Positions 47,491-58,771 of a DNA stretch of 64,000 nucleotides are shown here, piece by piece; position 1 is the stretch's first letter; each line of letters begins with the position of its first letter. The notes below the pieces were generated by a model. That model made no database searches, was not told the origin of the DNA, and saw only the letters and a list, made by a program, of their open reading frames with translations. The translations under genes were made by a program, and so were the position numbers. Origin of the DNA: Prostheceraeus crozeri (taxonomy: Eukaryota > Platyhelminthes > Polycladida > Euryleptidae); NCBI GenBank assembly GCA_907163375.1, contig CAJQUW010015612.1:336213-400212 (forward strand), written 5' to 3'.

Positions 47491-48693
47491 TCATAAAGTG
47501 CAATTGTTAAAAGTACATCCATAAAAATTGATAGACTTGTTTTCTCGTGTGTTTGTGTTGTTTGTAGATACAACATTGTTTGTTGTAGCTTCATATGATC
47601 CATACAGCACTTTCGACATATCTTTCTCGAATACCTCGGCATGAATGTAGGCACTATCTGCTTTTTCATTGATTCGACCTGTTTTGAGTGCTGCAACCTC
47701 CTTGGATATGCCGCCTTGTACAAGTCGAGTCTTAGCAGTGCGTCGTAAAGAAGTGTTCGTAAAGAATTCGCCGTCTTTTGCAATATTTTTCATCAACGTT
47801 TTAGTGGTATTTTCAATTTTATGAATCCCCATTGGGCAGCATTTGTACCAAACAGCTCCTTTTATTTGATGTTTCTGTAAGGGCGTCAGATAAAATGCTT
47901 TGCACGCACCATCTGGTCTATGTCGAATGTACTCTTTATATAATTTGATCACACATCGATCTGGGTTGTCCGTGTTCTGATAAACTCGAGTCTCTTTGGG
48001 GTCCATTCTGGCACATTTTAATCCATAACGCTTGTTTTTTGACATTCTTTCAACGTATTTCAAATATTCTTTATCATCACTGTCTTTACAAAGAATTAAT
48101 TGAGATTCGTCTCCAAATTCCATATCATGATGTTCTTTAGCCGCTCTAAGGCTCAAATGAACTCCCAAATGATAAATAAGTGTGTGGATTAGCTGATCTG
48201 GATTTGAAATTCCAAAACTACCATTTTCCCACAATTCGTTCTCTTGTTCTAGATCAATTGGCAATGCTCTTTTCTTTGGTTTTACGTTACCGCGTTGAGC
48301 CGATTTTTTCATCTGAGCATCAAGGGAATCACGAGCACTTTTGAAATCAATGTCCGTAAAAATAGAAATTTTCCATTTCATTTCTGTATTGAAATATAGC
48401 TGTAGCATCGCACCAATACCTTTCAACGATTCTGGAGGATACATATCTCCATCAACCTTTCTGACCTCAGCGAAGAAGTACTTCAAACAGTGATTGAGAT
48501 CGTTTGGTGTAAATTCTTTCACATTTTTATATACTTTCAAAACATTATCGTCAATTCTTATTTTCCAGTGGTCATGCCAGGTGACAAATAGCTTGAATGC
48601 CCATCTCATCTTATTCCAAGTACTTTTTGGTATTCTATTATCGATATCAGAATTAACTTCTTCCTCTGACATGTTTACAAATCTCGACGTCAT
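47491..48693 (-). CDS. Crypton-type tyrosine recombinase (DUF3504), 400 aa, intact
   Basis: One unbroken frame. N-terminal DNA-binding-like half: STWNKMRWAFKLFVTWHDH, then FTPNDLNHCLKYFFAEVRKV and YPPESLKGIGAMLQLYFN, which match the ZMYM/QRICH1/KIAA1958 DUF3504 pattern (LN..L..FF.EVRK.DG..Y.P.SL). A basic linker RGNVKPKKRALP follows. The catalytic half has DQLIHTLIYHLGVHLSLRAA (R183), TSLRRTAKTRLVQGG (R317) and ADSAYIHAEVF (candidate nucleophile Y349). The two histidine positions of tyrosine recombinases are changed: TSLR for HSLR (T314) and KTGR for TGH (R340). It is flanked by inverted F3 repeats. It could be a live Crypton gene or one in the course of domestication. Minus strand, in the intron before CUB exon 3. 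Confidence 0.85.
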   Translation of the reverse strand: MTSRFVNMSEEEVNSDIDNRIPKSTWNKMRWAFKLFVTWHDHWKIRIDDNVLKVYKNVKEFTPNDLNHCLKYFFAEVRKVDGDMYPPESLKGIGAMLQLYFNTEMKWKISIFTDIDFKSARDSLDAQMKKSAQRGNVKPKKRALPIDLEQENELWENGSFGISNPDQLIHTLIYHLGVHLSLRAAKEHHDMEFGDESQLILCKDSDDKEYLKYVERMSKNKRYGLKCARMDPKETRVYQNTDNPDRCVIKLYKEYIRHRPDGACKAFYLTPLQKHQIKGAVWYKCCPMGIHKIENTTKTLMKNIAKDGEFFTNTSLRRTAKTRLVQGGISKEVAALKTGRINEKADSAYIHAEVFEKDMSKVLYGSYEATTNNVVSTNNTNTRENKSINFYGCTFNNCTL

Positions 48694-48824
48694 TCCTATG
48701 TCATTGATTAGTCAAAAGTGAAGAAAGGAATGCTTGCTTAGATAATTAAGCTGTTTCAAAATTCATGAATTCAAATATGAAATATATCCATGGAGTCATG
48801 AGATATCATTCAGCGAACACATAG

Positions 48825-48971
48825 TATTATTACACTGACTTCTATGTATCACACAGCTCAAATCTACTCATATGATGCTATGGTATTCTCCTCGCCTTCG
48901 GCTCGGAGAATACCGTAGCATCATATTCGTAGATTCTGACCGTGTAATACATCGAAGTCAGTGTAATAATA
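48825..48971. mobile_element. Palindromic MITE, 147 bp
   Basis: TATTATTACACTGACTTC on the left pairs with its complement on the right. Arms of about 70 bases close on a short tip containing CCTTCGG. It lies 130 bases before the start codon of the recombinase gene, so it may supply or disturb its promoter region. Confidence 0.75.
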
Positions 48972-49259
48972 TTACGTAAATTAGATATCACCTTTTGCAA
49001 ATGAAATATTGTTTTCAGATCAAATGTAGACATATGCAGTATGAAATGTGGAAGCATAGAAATGGATGTGATCAAATGTAGAAATATGCAGATCAAATGT
49101 AGCTGCTCATCAATAAATTGCACAGATTAATCATCAATCACTGTAGAGACTATCACTTCGGATGATGATGACAGTTTCCGGTGTCATTCAAGGTACCTTT
49201 CATAATTATTTACCCGTCATACCATTTCATATGGCTTCTCTAATGTAGCTCATGCATCG

Positions 49260-49754
49260 TGCTAACCAAGTCGAGAATTGAAAAGATAAAACAAATTGAT
49301 GAATTTGATGCAAACAATGTTTAAGCTAAAACATGTATTAACTCCTCTGTTGCCATTTGTGGGCAATGGACGATGACATTTTGGGTTGTGGAAGTAGGAG
49401 TCCAAGCCACGGGAAATCAATTCTTCGATGATGTCATTCAGTGGACGGCAGTGGAGATTGTCGAAGATATAACGAGCTCACATTTGAACAGATAAAGTCT
49501 GAGCTATGATTGCGCGAATCCCTTCAATCTCACATCTCCATTTTCTAGTTATGCAGTTTTCTTGATGGAGAGATGACTTCAATGAGGAAGCTTGAAGATG
49601 CCCCACTGAAAGAAATTCCACACACGTCCAGATGAATGTCACGATTTTGCTGAGTGGTTACTTCAAGAATTTGCGAACTTTCGATTAGTGTATATTGAAG
49701 CTGGCTTTGATTTACATACAAAACAAGCAGTACGTTCGCGAAATCATAGTTCAA
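49260..49754 (-). pseudogene. Degraded coding remnant, unknown
   Basis: The minus-strand frame 49754-49545 (YDFANVLLVLYVNQSQLQYT and onward) ends at a stop. Just downstream, in another frame, protein-like sequence continues: KWRCEIEGIRAIIAQTLSVQ, a stop, then IFDNLHCRPLNDIIEELISR and GLDSYFHNPKCHRPLPTNGN. Codon use looks coding and the pieces are collinear, but I recognise no family. It sits upstream of the recombinase on the same strand, so it may be a second gene of the same element. Confidence 0.35.
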
Positions 49755-50384
49755 TAATCAATTCTAATTATTGGGCAATTTCTCCTTCTAACGGTTAAGA
49801 AACCTAGCGCTCCTCTGGAATATACAGATCGAAAGCTTCTTTAGCGACAGACATTTATCAGAAAAATAAAATGCCGTTGGAACTTTTCAATTAATCACTA
49901 AATGATTTATATGACATAGTGTGATGATATTTTGAAGGCTCATATTCGAAAGCATGCAAAGGTTTTGAAAATTGTTCAAATATAATGAACAGGGGAATCC
50001 TTCAAAGTAAAATGAATACTGTAAGATTTCTTGGCCTCTGATTTCAAGCTGGACCAATGCATGCTCTTTAAATCGACATTACAAGTTGCATATGTGTCTG
50101 ATTGATTGATTATAGGAGCGATATTTCAAAATGATGACCATACAGAACGTTTTAAAGGATTTCTTTCTTTGTCATCCTGTCGCTGCACTATTTTGTAAAT
50201 TCACTATTGCTTTTGTGTACATGATCTTTGGACAAGGGGCATAAATCCAGATCACAAATTGACTTGATAATTGAAAGTGCCAACCAGAAAACAGGAAAGC
50301 TAGCTCGCAAAATTTGCTTTTTGCCCCAACTAAGTTCCCCCGGAGTGTGCCATAATTTTCATGCAATTTCCATTCTAGGACTTT
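49755..50384. other. Intron sequence
   Basis: Nothing recognised except a short stretch (around gttcccccgg, 50320-50345) shared with block C. Confidence 0.4.
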
Positions 50385-50775
50385 CTATGTTACTGTTAAT
50401 TTCTATGACTAACACTATTAGAAATTCTTTTGTATCTGAAGATGATTGTCGGATAGCAGTCGAAAAATTTTGTGCATATATATAAGAATAAGATCAATAA
50501 TAATAACATCTTGAAATACTCCTGGCTCTTTCCAATCACAAAACTGAAAATGACAAGTCAGGGCCTCTTTCAAACAATTGAAAACTTCATTTTAACCAAA
50601 ACTGCAATCTGCGTCCCATTGGATTAGAATGTATTTTCCTTCTATCTTGTCTGATAAGAAGATGAAGCAACTAAAACTCGGCAGACGCGCAGATTCGTAG
50701 TAGGCAAAGGGTGTACATCCTTCTGCTCGGCTTCGTTCCCTGCAGAAGCTCGTTCAGGCTGCCGGATTACAGGTC
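50385..50775. repeat. Family F3 copy, right of the recombinase
   Basis: 50407-50545 is the inverse of 46848-46975. 50560-50768 follows the right arm of 15621-16369 (actgcaatctgcgtcccattgg, agacgcgcagattcgtagtag, ccctgcagaagctcg), ending CTGCCGGATTAC. Confidence 0.65.
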
Positions 50776-51459
50776 TGATGGAAATATGTTGCTGGTTTGA
50801 ACTCAAAGCTTTTCAGCAGTTGCAGGTCATCCTCAGGTGTACTGGAAGCACTGGATAGTTGCGCATCATGTGCGTTGACAGACTAGAGGTGCAACAAACC
50901 AGAGACAGAATTTTGTGCATGTAGGCCTGAATTTCTTTCTTCTACGCCTGTGATGACCTTCCAACGAAGATTAAAATGATTGCCAATTATAGATTTGTAG
51001 CAACAATTATTTCACTGTCTTAACTCTTCCCAGCCAATAATTTGATAAATGCATAGTCAATATATTCTCAAAATTAAGACCAGACACAATAAAATATGAG
51101 CGTCTCACTCCTGAAAAGAACATAGAAAGTAAGTAAGCAAAATGTCAATACTGATTTCGCAACAGAAATGCCAATGTAAAAGTAATAAATGCAAAAGTAA
51201 TGAAAAACTGGTGAACTAAAGCACACAAGCTCATCAGTTGGTCAAGCACCTCAAGTATCTGATGCTGTGCTTGGTCTTGTTGAAGGAGTTGTAATGCTTC
51301 GTCCATATGGCTTCCCTCATTGCTCTCCTGCATTACAAATACTCAATGTCTACTTCCATCACTTGTTACACGTCAACGAGCAGTCTTAGGCTTCTTCATG
51401 TTGCTGCTGTCCTGCCCATTATTTGATTTGTATCTAATTTTGTTGTCGGTGCATTTCAG
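50776..51459. other. Intron end before CUB exon 3
   Basis: No exon. A TTGAAGG...CTTCA-rich stretch and a good acceptor (tgtcggtgcatttcag, ending 51459) are seen. Confidence 0.5.
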
Positions 51460-51840
51460 TATGCGGTGGATACACGTATATCAGGAATACTCTACCGGCT
51501 GGATCCGCAACAAGAACCATCACTTTTCCAAGAACTAATGTTACTCAAGGAAACTTAACATGCACCTACTATATTTATCCTATGGGATTTCTTGGGCACT
51601 TTGGATTTTCGGTTCGAGATTTGCAGATAAAGGAGGACGATTGTGAAAGTGATTCATTGACTATAATCGGTAGAACCATGTCACCACCGTATCAACATGC
51701 GAAGCGATTCTGTTATAAAAAACAGAAATCTATAACTAACAACAACACTTGGTATGATGGCAATTCACATTATTTGCAGGCTACATTCCAAGCGAGTGGA
51801 TCATATAGTCGTCCAAGATATTTTCTGGTGCATGTCTTCA
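51460..51840 (+). CDS. CUB-domain exon 3
   Basis: Acceptor ends at 51459, donor gtaagt at 51841; phase 1-1; 381 bases. It encodes a CUB domain beginning CGGYTYIRNTLPAGSATRTI, with second cysteine in GNLTCTYYIYP, the third in KEDDCESDSLTI (the usual D..C.D.L.I strand), the fourth in AKRFCYKK, and terminal strand RPRYFLVHVF. All four cysteines are kept. One N-glycosylation pair (NVT, NLT) is near the start. It joins in frame to 42340 and to the acceptor at 58380. Confidence 0.9.
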
Positions 51841-53069
51841 GTAAGTCTCTGTTTCTTGTATTTTTTTAATATATACATTGTATATATAGTATATGAAATA
51901 ATTCAATCATTCAATTTTATGATGCCATGAATTCTTTGCTGCGAAACTGTGTATCCATCGTATTAATACCATATTACTTACTAGTCATCTCAGATGCCCA
52001 GTTGATTTGATAGTGACAGCAATAGAGTAAGTTTATCAGTCTACTATAGCTTAGTATACTTATAGTATACCTTAGCTGTACTATACTACAGCCTAGCAAG
52101 CTAGCAAATGTAAGCTATACTATAACTTTAGCTTGTGTGTGTGCGTATCACACTCACTACTACCCAACCTACTCTATGGTGGCAGCTGTGAGCCTAGGTG
52201 GACTTCAAACATGTCACCAAAAATGAAAACACACTTCAACGCAATATCAAAAATTTTCTCGATTATGCGCTAGGTGGATCTTTGTGGGACCCGTTGCGAA
52301 GTTGGGTATGAATCAAAGTCAAAGCTATTTAGAACAGGTTATTCCCTTTTTGCTAAACATACATCTGTCAGTTATTTAATTAAAGGCGTTGTGCATTTAT
52401 TTACGTCATTTTGCAATGAGCAGTGACATTTCGCATCGAATAGATTGCAAGCGTCTCTTCATCATCGCAATATCGCTCATGAGAAGAAATCTGTCAAATG
52501 AACATCGAAATTTTGTCCAAATAAATAGCGACCTTTTTTGCACTCAATAACTGAGCCGCGCCGTCAAATATGAATATCTCGCGACATAGACGTGAGTGGC
52601 AATTCCTGAGAGTGATAGATCGGTGATGCGTGTCATGATGAGACGATGTTTGACGATATCTTGACGATGTCGATGATCAACGACAAAATTTCGGCGAATA
52701 GATGAGAAGTGCCGTTAACTTATCAGCTTTAATGTTGATCGACTGCAGATTCATATTAGCAAGCGCAAAAACCTATAGAAGCTGTGCGCGCGACGCGATC
52801 ACAGATATTACCGAAAGCAAATACAAAAACAGATACAAAATGAAAGCATGTTACGTAAGAGTTGTAAGTTAGCTGTAGGTGTGTATTTTACGTCACTTAA
52901 TTAATTCATGATTTTAGCAGTTACATTGGGCAACCGAGTCGTGGGCCGATGCAGCTTTCCTTTTCCCCCAAAGCCATGACCAGACAAATACATGTGATTT
53001 TTCAATTTCAAGACTCCTCGGGCACCGGCAGCACAGCCCGTTTTAATTTGAATCAGTCACCATTTGAAT
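51841..53069. other. Intron sequence
   Basis: No exon. 52030-52140 is a low-complexity run of tatac/agctta repeats. 52600-52700 repeats gacgat. Confidence 0.5.
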
Positions 53070-53380
53070 CACAGAATTAGATTGTTTAACCGTGTCACTT
53101 TGTTAGAAGTGCAAACTGATTCAAACAGATGGCACATGCACAAGGAACCTAATAATGTGGGCAAAAAGAAATTTTTAATACCTTACAGAGATAGGAAAAA
53201 TAGTCGTGCGTCGCTTTGCGGATTGCTTTGAACTCCTTCAAAATGCTCCGATCGCCACGACTCCTTCAGAATTCGAAGAATTCAGATCATTGCGCAAACG
53301 TGTTTTCTCGATAATGTTGGGCCCTCTGATCAGTAAAAAAAAGCTAGCAGGCACATGAAAAAACGTTCACACTAAACTTC
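53070..53380. mobile_element. CACAGAATTA-family element, 5' half (reverse orientation)
   Basis: Starts CACAGAATTAGA and matches the reverse complement of the right half of 9709-10237 (agaagtgcaaactgattcaaacagatggcacatg, ccttacagagataggaaaa, gaaaaaacgttcaca), up to an AAACTTCTC where the pyrimidine block begins. A probable continuation is at 57655-57730. Confidence 0.75.
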
Positions 53381-56300
53381 TCCCTTCCTTCCTTTCATTC
53401 CAACTGCCCGCCTTCATTTCCTTTCCCCCCCTACCAGAGCACTTCAAACCACTTCCTTAAATAGTTCACTTCGATTCTCACGAGGGCTCTCTCTATGTAG
53501 TTTCATCCACACCTAAGCAGTGTAGCATTTCCATACACGCTTCCTCCTCTCACTTTCACCTATCCCACTCCATTCCTCCCAAATCTCGTAAACGTCATTT
53601 TCCAACTACATCACAAACTTCTGCCCTTCTCCACTACTATAAAACAGTCAAACTTCACCTTTACTCATGTTTTTCTCCACACGTTTTCCTCATTTTTCTT
53701 ACTCTTCCCTCTATTCCAATATATTCTCTTTCTCCTCCCCACGTCCGAGCATGTTTCCCCCCTTCCCATCCCCACTTCCCCTACAACTTCTTCCAAATTA
53801 ATGTTTTCGCTCTTCTTCCAACTCACTTCTCTCTCATCCCATACTTTAACCAAATTCTTCATCACTCCGGTCTCAATGCTCCCCCTTCCGACCCTTCAAC
53901 TCTCCAAATTCCTTTACATTATGTTCCCTGTCCAACAACACGTCTCCATGCCAAACTGCCTTTCCGTCTGAACAACGTTCCGTTTCATTTTCCAAACCTC
54001 CCATCTTGATTCGTCCATCACCCTTCCTTATTTCAACATAAACTACAAATAAAATAGCTTTTACATTTCCCTCACAAACTCTCCCTGTCCTCCTTCGGAA
54101 AACTTCCCCCCTTACCAATTCTATATAGTACAAGCACAACTATCAACTAACTTCTTCAACCCACCTTCCTCTTTCAAAATCCAACCATTCCTCACATTTT
54201 CCATTATTTCTACATCACTTCTCTTTCTTCAAAACTTCCCCCACCCACAAAACTTTTTCAAACTGTCTCTTCCCCTACAAATTTCCCACAGTCCCTCCTT
54301 CCCACTTTACTTAAAAATACCGTTCACCCATTCCATCCCCTTTTCTCTTCAAACCACTTCGCTCCCCTTGCAACTTCCAACAACTTTCACCCGATCTCCA
54401 AATACTTCGCTTCTTATATCCTTCACTTTCACCTTCCAGTCCTTCGTTCGAAAAAACCCTTGCTACGTTCCTTCTCCTTCTCTTTTACCATCCTTACCAA
54501 GTCTTCCTTTGCAACCATTCTAGCATTTCTGAACACTGCAAAAACTTCCCTCTATCCATAATAAAACTTCACAAACTTGCATTCTTTCCCCAAACCCTGT
54601 CCTCCCCCTGTCCGATACATTCCACAAACTTCTTCTTCGCCCATCCAAAACTTTCGTTTCTCTTCCCGCCCAAACTTACAAACTATCCCCATAATTTTTC
54701 AGCCTTCTTCGTTCTATTCGCATTCATAACTTTTCTGCCTGAAACTTTTCCATTTCTCCCCTTCATTCAACTTTCTTCGTTTCTTACTTCCCCAAACGTT
54801 CTTTTTTCTCCTTGAATTCTTCGCGAAACAGTTTAACCGTTCCATTCAACGAGTAAACTTCCTGCCCTATATTTTTCATAACATTCTTCGCATTCTCTCA
54901 AAGCTACCACATTTCTTCCACCAAATTTACCGCTTCCAATACTTCCAATACTTATTTCTTCCTTCCACCTTCCCGTCTCTTTTCCTTTTCCTCCAATTTC
55001 ATATCCCATCCCCACTTTTCTCCGCCCTCCCCCTTCCCCCACTCCCGCTTCCCCTCTTCTCCCTCATTTACACGCAAACTTTTTCAAAACAAAACTATCG
55101 TCCCGGTGAAACCAAATCGTGCTTCGACCTTAACATTCTCTCCAAACTTCGAGGTCCCGGCCTTCTTTAACGTTGATTCCTTCTAATTCCACAAACTATT
55201 CCAAATGTCCCCCTACATTCCCTCACCACTTCCCCACCCGCTTTCCTTCCAATTTTCCTCCTCCTACTTCCCTTCTACGAACTTCTCAACCGTTTCCCCT
55301 TTCTTCCCATTTTCACCTTCACATGATTCTCCCTTCGCATTACCTTCAGGCCGCAAGCTTCGACCCGCAGCTTCTTTCGACTAAAACTTCAACAAAAACT
55401 GTTTCTTCCTTCAAATTCAGCTGTCTTCCTTTACATTCTTCGGGCACAGAGCTTTTCACACTCCTCCCTTTACCATACTTCCTTCTATCACCTTTCCCCC
55501 GTCACTTCACGTAACAATTTCCTTCGTTGCAATTCACAGAAATATTCCAACCGCACTTTGTGGCACACAACTTTCTTCTCACTATCCCTGCGTCCGTCTT
55601 CTTCCGGAACAGCACGATTCCACTTTCCATTTATAATACTCTTCGACGCACACGACACAAACATTCTTCCCTTCCTTTCATACATCTTCAATCAAGCAAG
55701 TCCCTTCTCGTTAAACCAATTTCAACCCTTTATCAAATCCCCCTCTTCAGGCGGGACTTTCCCATCTCACGTCTCCCCATCTGTTCCTCCTTCTCATCTC
55801 TCACTCTTTCTCCCCTTCAGTCCTATGCTCCCAACGCGATGGTCCCAGAGGGACCGTCCACAAAAAACCTTACAAATTGCCAATCCAATTCAAACTTCCC
55901 TATTTACAACACTTCGTACTTAATTCTTGCAACGTTTCTGACCCCTTAAGTTTTCCATTCATTATTTCCTTCTTTCCACAAACAATTCCCTTACCCCCCC
56001 TAACTTCCCTCCCCCCCCATCAAACTCGGTTCCTTCCTAAACTGCCCCATTCCTCACTTCATCACAACTACCTGATTTCTTCCTTCGTCCTTCACCATCC
56101 CCTCCTGCCCGCGGGTCCCTTCCCTATACCTTCGCGTCTCCCCACCTATCCAGTAGCTATCCCCAACTACATCTTAACTTATTCACTTTCTAAGTTCTCA
56201 TTCTAATCTCACTTCCTCGCAAATTTCCAATCTAACACAATATTCGCCCCTAGTCTCGCCACACTTTCCCTAACTTTACAATTCGCCCTCTTCCGGTCTC

Positions 56301-57650
56301 CATTCAATCATTTCACTTTTAACCTTCTTCCACCTTGTTCTACAATTCTCGTCTCCCCTCTCGCCTTGGCACATTACAAGTTCGTCCTGGTTGCCACCTA
56401 AACATCCGCTAGTCCAAACCTTTCACCCTGCCACTTCTCGTTCCTTTACCTATATCCCCCCTCCGGTCCTCTTTTTCACTACTTCCTAGAGGAACCTTTC
56501 GACTTCAGAACTTCTCAACTTCTACACATCTTCCCCTCCAACAAACTTCCCATACTTTCCCTTCCTACTTTTCAACTCCGATGGGAACTTCTTCCGATAC
56601 TTTCCACTTCCTCTCGTCCTCTCGAAAAGACTTTCCACACCCCTTACCAGTCCCTCTTATCCTCTAACTTTACAAATATTCCAAAGTCCAGTTCACCACT
56701 CAACTTCCTGAAATACTCAAATCACTAACGACCTTCTACTTCGTCATCAGCTTTAAACTTACTAATTTCTCCTTTCCAAGCCTGTCCCCATCTCTGTTTC
56801 AATCCCGTCTCAAACTACTTTTCATTAAACTTCGAAAATATTATATTCCCACCATTCGTCTTCTTGAATTGCCAAACTTCCTCTCTCCAGCACTTTTTAG
56901 TCTCTCCACAAAAAACAAACGTGATTAACTCTCTTCTCAACTTCATTCACTCCTCTCGTCCACTAACAACTTTTCGACACTTCGTGCCTGTCGTGATCAC
57001 TCGGCACAAACTCGTTCCCTAGAACTTATTAACTCATCTTCACCGAATTCCCTCTCCTGGTCAGAACAAAAACTTTTTTCTCGCCCATTCACTACTTCCC
57101 ATACCCTTTCTATCAACTTCCTACCTTGTTTTCATCCCATCCCTATATAATTTCTTTCCCCTTCATTTACATATTCGTCCAGTTCCCAATTCCCCCCACA
57201 AACTTCCCATTTCTCCTCTCCCTTCCTCAATATCCGACATTTCATTAACTTTAAAGATCCTCTATTCTCTCTTCGATTTTTCGCAACTTCCTGGGGACGG
57301 TCTTCGCTATCTTGCGCGCAACGTGATCATTCACTCACGACTATTCTTCTCGCACCTTACTTCTCCACACATACCACACATTCTCCACCTCTTTTTCCCT
57401 TCTCTTCGACACTTATACTTAACTTCCCCGTTCTCTACTATTAATATCGAAACCACAACCCACTTTCACTCTTCCATAGTCTTCGCGTTCTTTCCGTCTT
57501 CTTTCACAGAATTACATAACTGTACTTCCCTTCCACCATTCTCATTCCTAGAACCCAGAAGCATATGTCCCGTGTAACTGTCACAGGGAGAACTAATTCC
57601 CACCCTCCCCCTCCACTTTTTTACTACTACTCTTCTCATCTTGGCCCAAA
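53381..57650. repeat. 4.2-kb pyrimidine-rich, strand-asymmetric block
   Basis: For over 4 kb the plus strand is dominated by C and T, with G rare and A mostly in short runs. The motif CAAACTTC/AACTTCC returns dozens of times at irregular spacing, separated by variable C/T tracts. I see no clean period, exon or transposon ends. The open frames here (mostly S, P, F, L) follow from composition. It lies inside the intron before the last CUB exon, within what seems to be a single CACAGAATTA element. Confidence 0.85.
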
Positions 57651-57654
57651 AAAA

Positions 57655-57735
57655 TTCTTTCCTCTCCCTTTCTCTGTTAAAAACTTGACATCAACTGTGT
57701 CTCCGTCTCTTCGCTGTGTTGATCATCGGTTGAAA
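57655..57735. mobile_element. Possible 3' half of the CACAGAATTA-family element
   Basis: aacttgacatcaactgtgtctc, then gctgtgttgatcatcggttg, resemble the reverse complement of the interior of 9709-10237 (aatttgacatagactgtgtctc, then aggtgtgtaatccggtta). This is the sequence that directly follows the caaacttctctg point there. The match is short, so this is tentative. Confidence 0.45.
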
Positions 57736-57740
57736 GTAAA

Positions 57741-58380
57741 GGATGAAGTAAAGTGTACAAAACCAGACACTATTTGATATTAGAGTATATCCCAATCATT
57801 TTCCCTGAAATTTCAATAGTTAAAATATTTGCAGTTGCTTCCAACGAAAAGTACCTGTTCCACACATTTACTTCATCCTCTGTCATATGAATGATAGCTC
57901 ATGACGAAAGATTTCAAGATCTGTAGATCTTATAATAACTATGTCAACAAAATACCAATTTATATATTTCTATTGAGCAAAAACTCGAAAAATGTAGTCA
58001 GCAACTTTAGATGTCCACAATTTTTGCCATTAGAAATACATAGGATTTTGTTTTCCTCTCTAATTTCTAAATAAGCAAATGATCTATCCGGCAGACGCGA
58101 AGTTTGCAGTAGGTTAGAGGTGTAGTATGCTATGTGAAGTATTTATGTGCTACCAACTCGTTCCCATGCATAAGTTCACAGCTAGCTCCCGGAATAGTAG
58201 GCCTAGGAGCCTGCAAATACATGATATTCAAACTTGTCACTGTCACAAATAAACAAACTTCGGAACCTAGTTGTGTACTTTGATTGAAACTAATAGTTCC
58301 CAATTGAACCAAATAATTCCAATGTCCTCAGAAGCTTAATAGATACATGACTTTCAAGTGATCTCTAAAATCTTTTTCAG
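57741..58380. other. Intron end before the fourth CUB exon
   Basis: A small F3 fragment (ccggcagacgcgaagtttgcagtagg, near 58088) and a strong acceptor, tctaaaatctttttcag, ending 58380. Confidence 0.55.
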
Positions 58381-58771
58381 CATGCCGGTGGTTTACACGC
58401 TCTCAATGACACAAACATTACGTTCCAGATAACCCGTCCGAACTTTCCCAATGGCTATAATGTTACCGAGAACTGTTCATGGTCATTTATGAGGTCAACC
58501 AATGAGTTACCGAGGAAATCCAATCAATATGGGTCGCTTCTTACAATATTATCGAAACAAACATGACCAGAATCGACGTTCGATCAAACCCGATGCTTGT
58601 CCTAACGGATTTGTTTCCTTCAAGGATCAAATGCTTCAAAGCCTGGCAGTAAAATTTGCAGGTTGAGTGAGCCAAAGCACTTCAAAGTAATCATACAGGT
58701 GTACATATTAAATACGAAAGCAATGGTCTTCACGGCTCATGGATTTGCGGTCGAATGTCGTCATGTTAGCG
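58381..58771 (+). pseudogene. CUB-domain exon 4, frameshifted
   Basis: Bounded by a strong acceptor (58380) and donor (gtaagt, 58772) like the other CUB exons, but 391 bases, not a multiple of three. In the phase expected from exon 3 it opens with TGC, then a one-base excess shifts to GGLHALNDTNITFQITRPNF, followed by GYNVTENCSWSFMRS and a stop at SKQT. CUB-like pieces go on in other frames (ACPNGFVSFKDQML, HIKYESNGLHGSW, GFAVECRHVS). At least three indels are needed. So this exon has decayed, or the assembly has indel errors here. It means the gene is probably a pseudogene in this haplotype, or the exon is skipped. Confidence 0.7.

Noticed and set aside
53665-57777. Many frames in the pyrimidine block, up to 140 codons
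   Set aside because: They are rich in S, P, F and L on one strand and G, R, K and E on the other, exactly what biased composition yields; stop codons are simply rare there.
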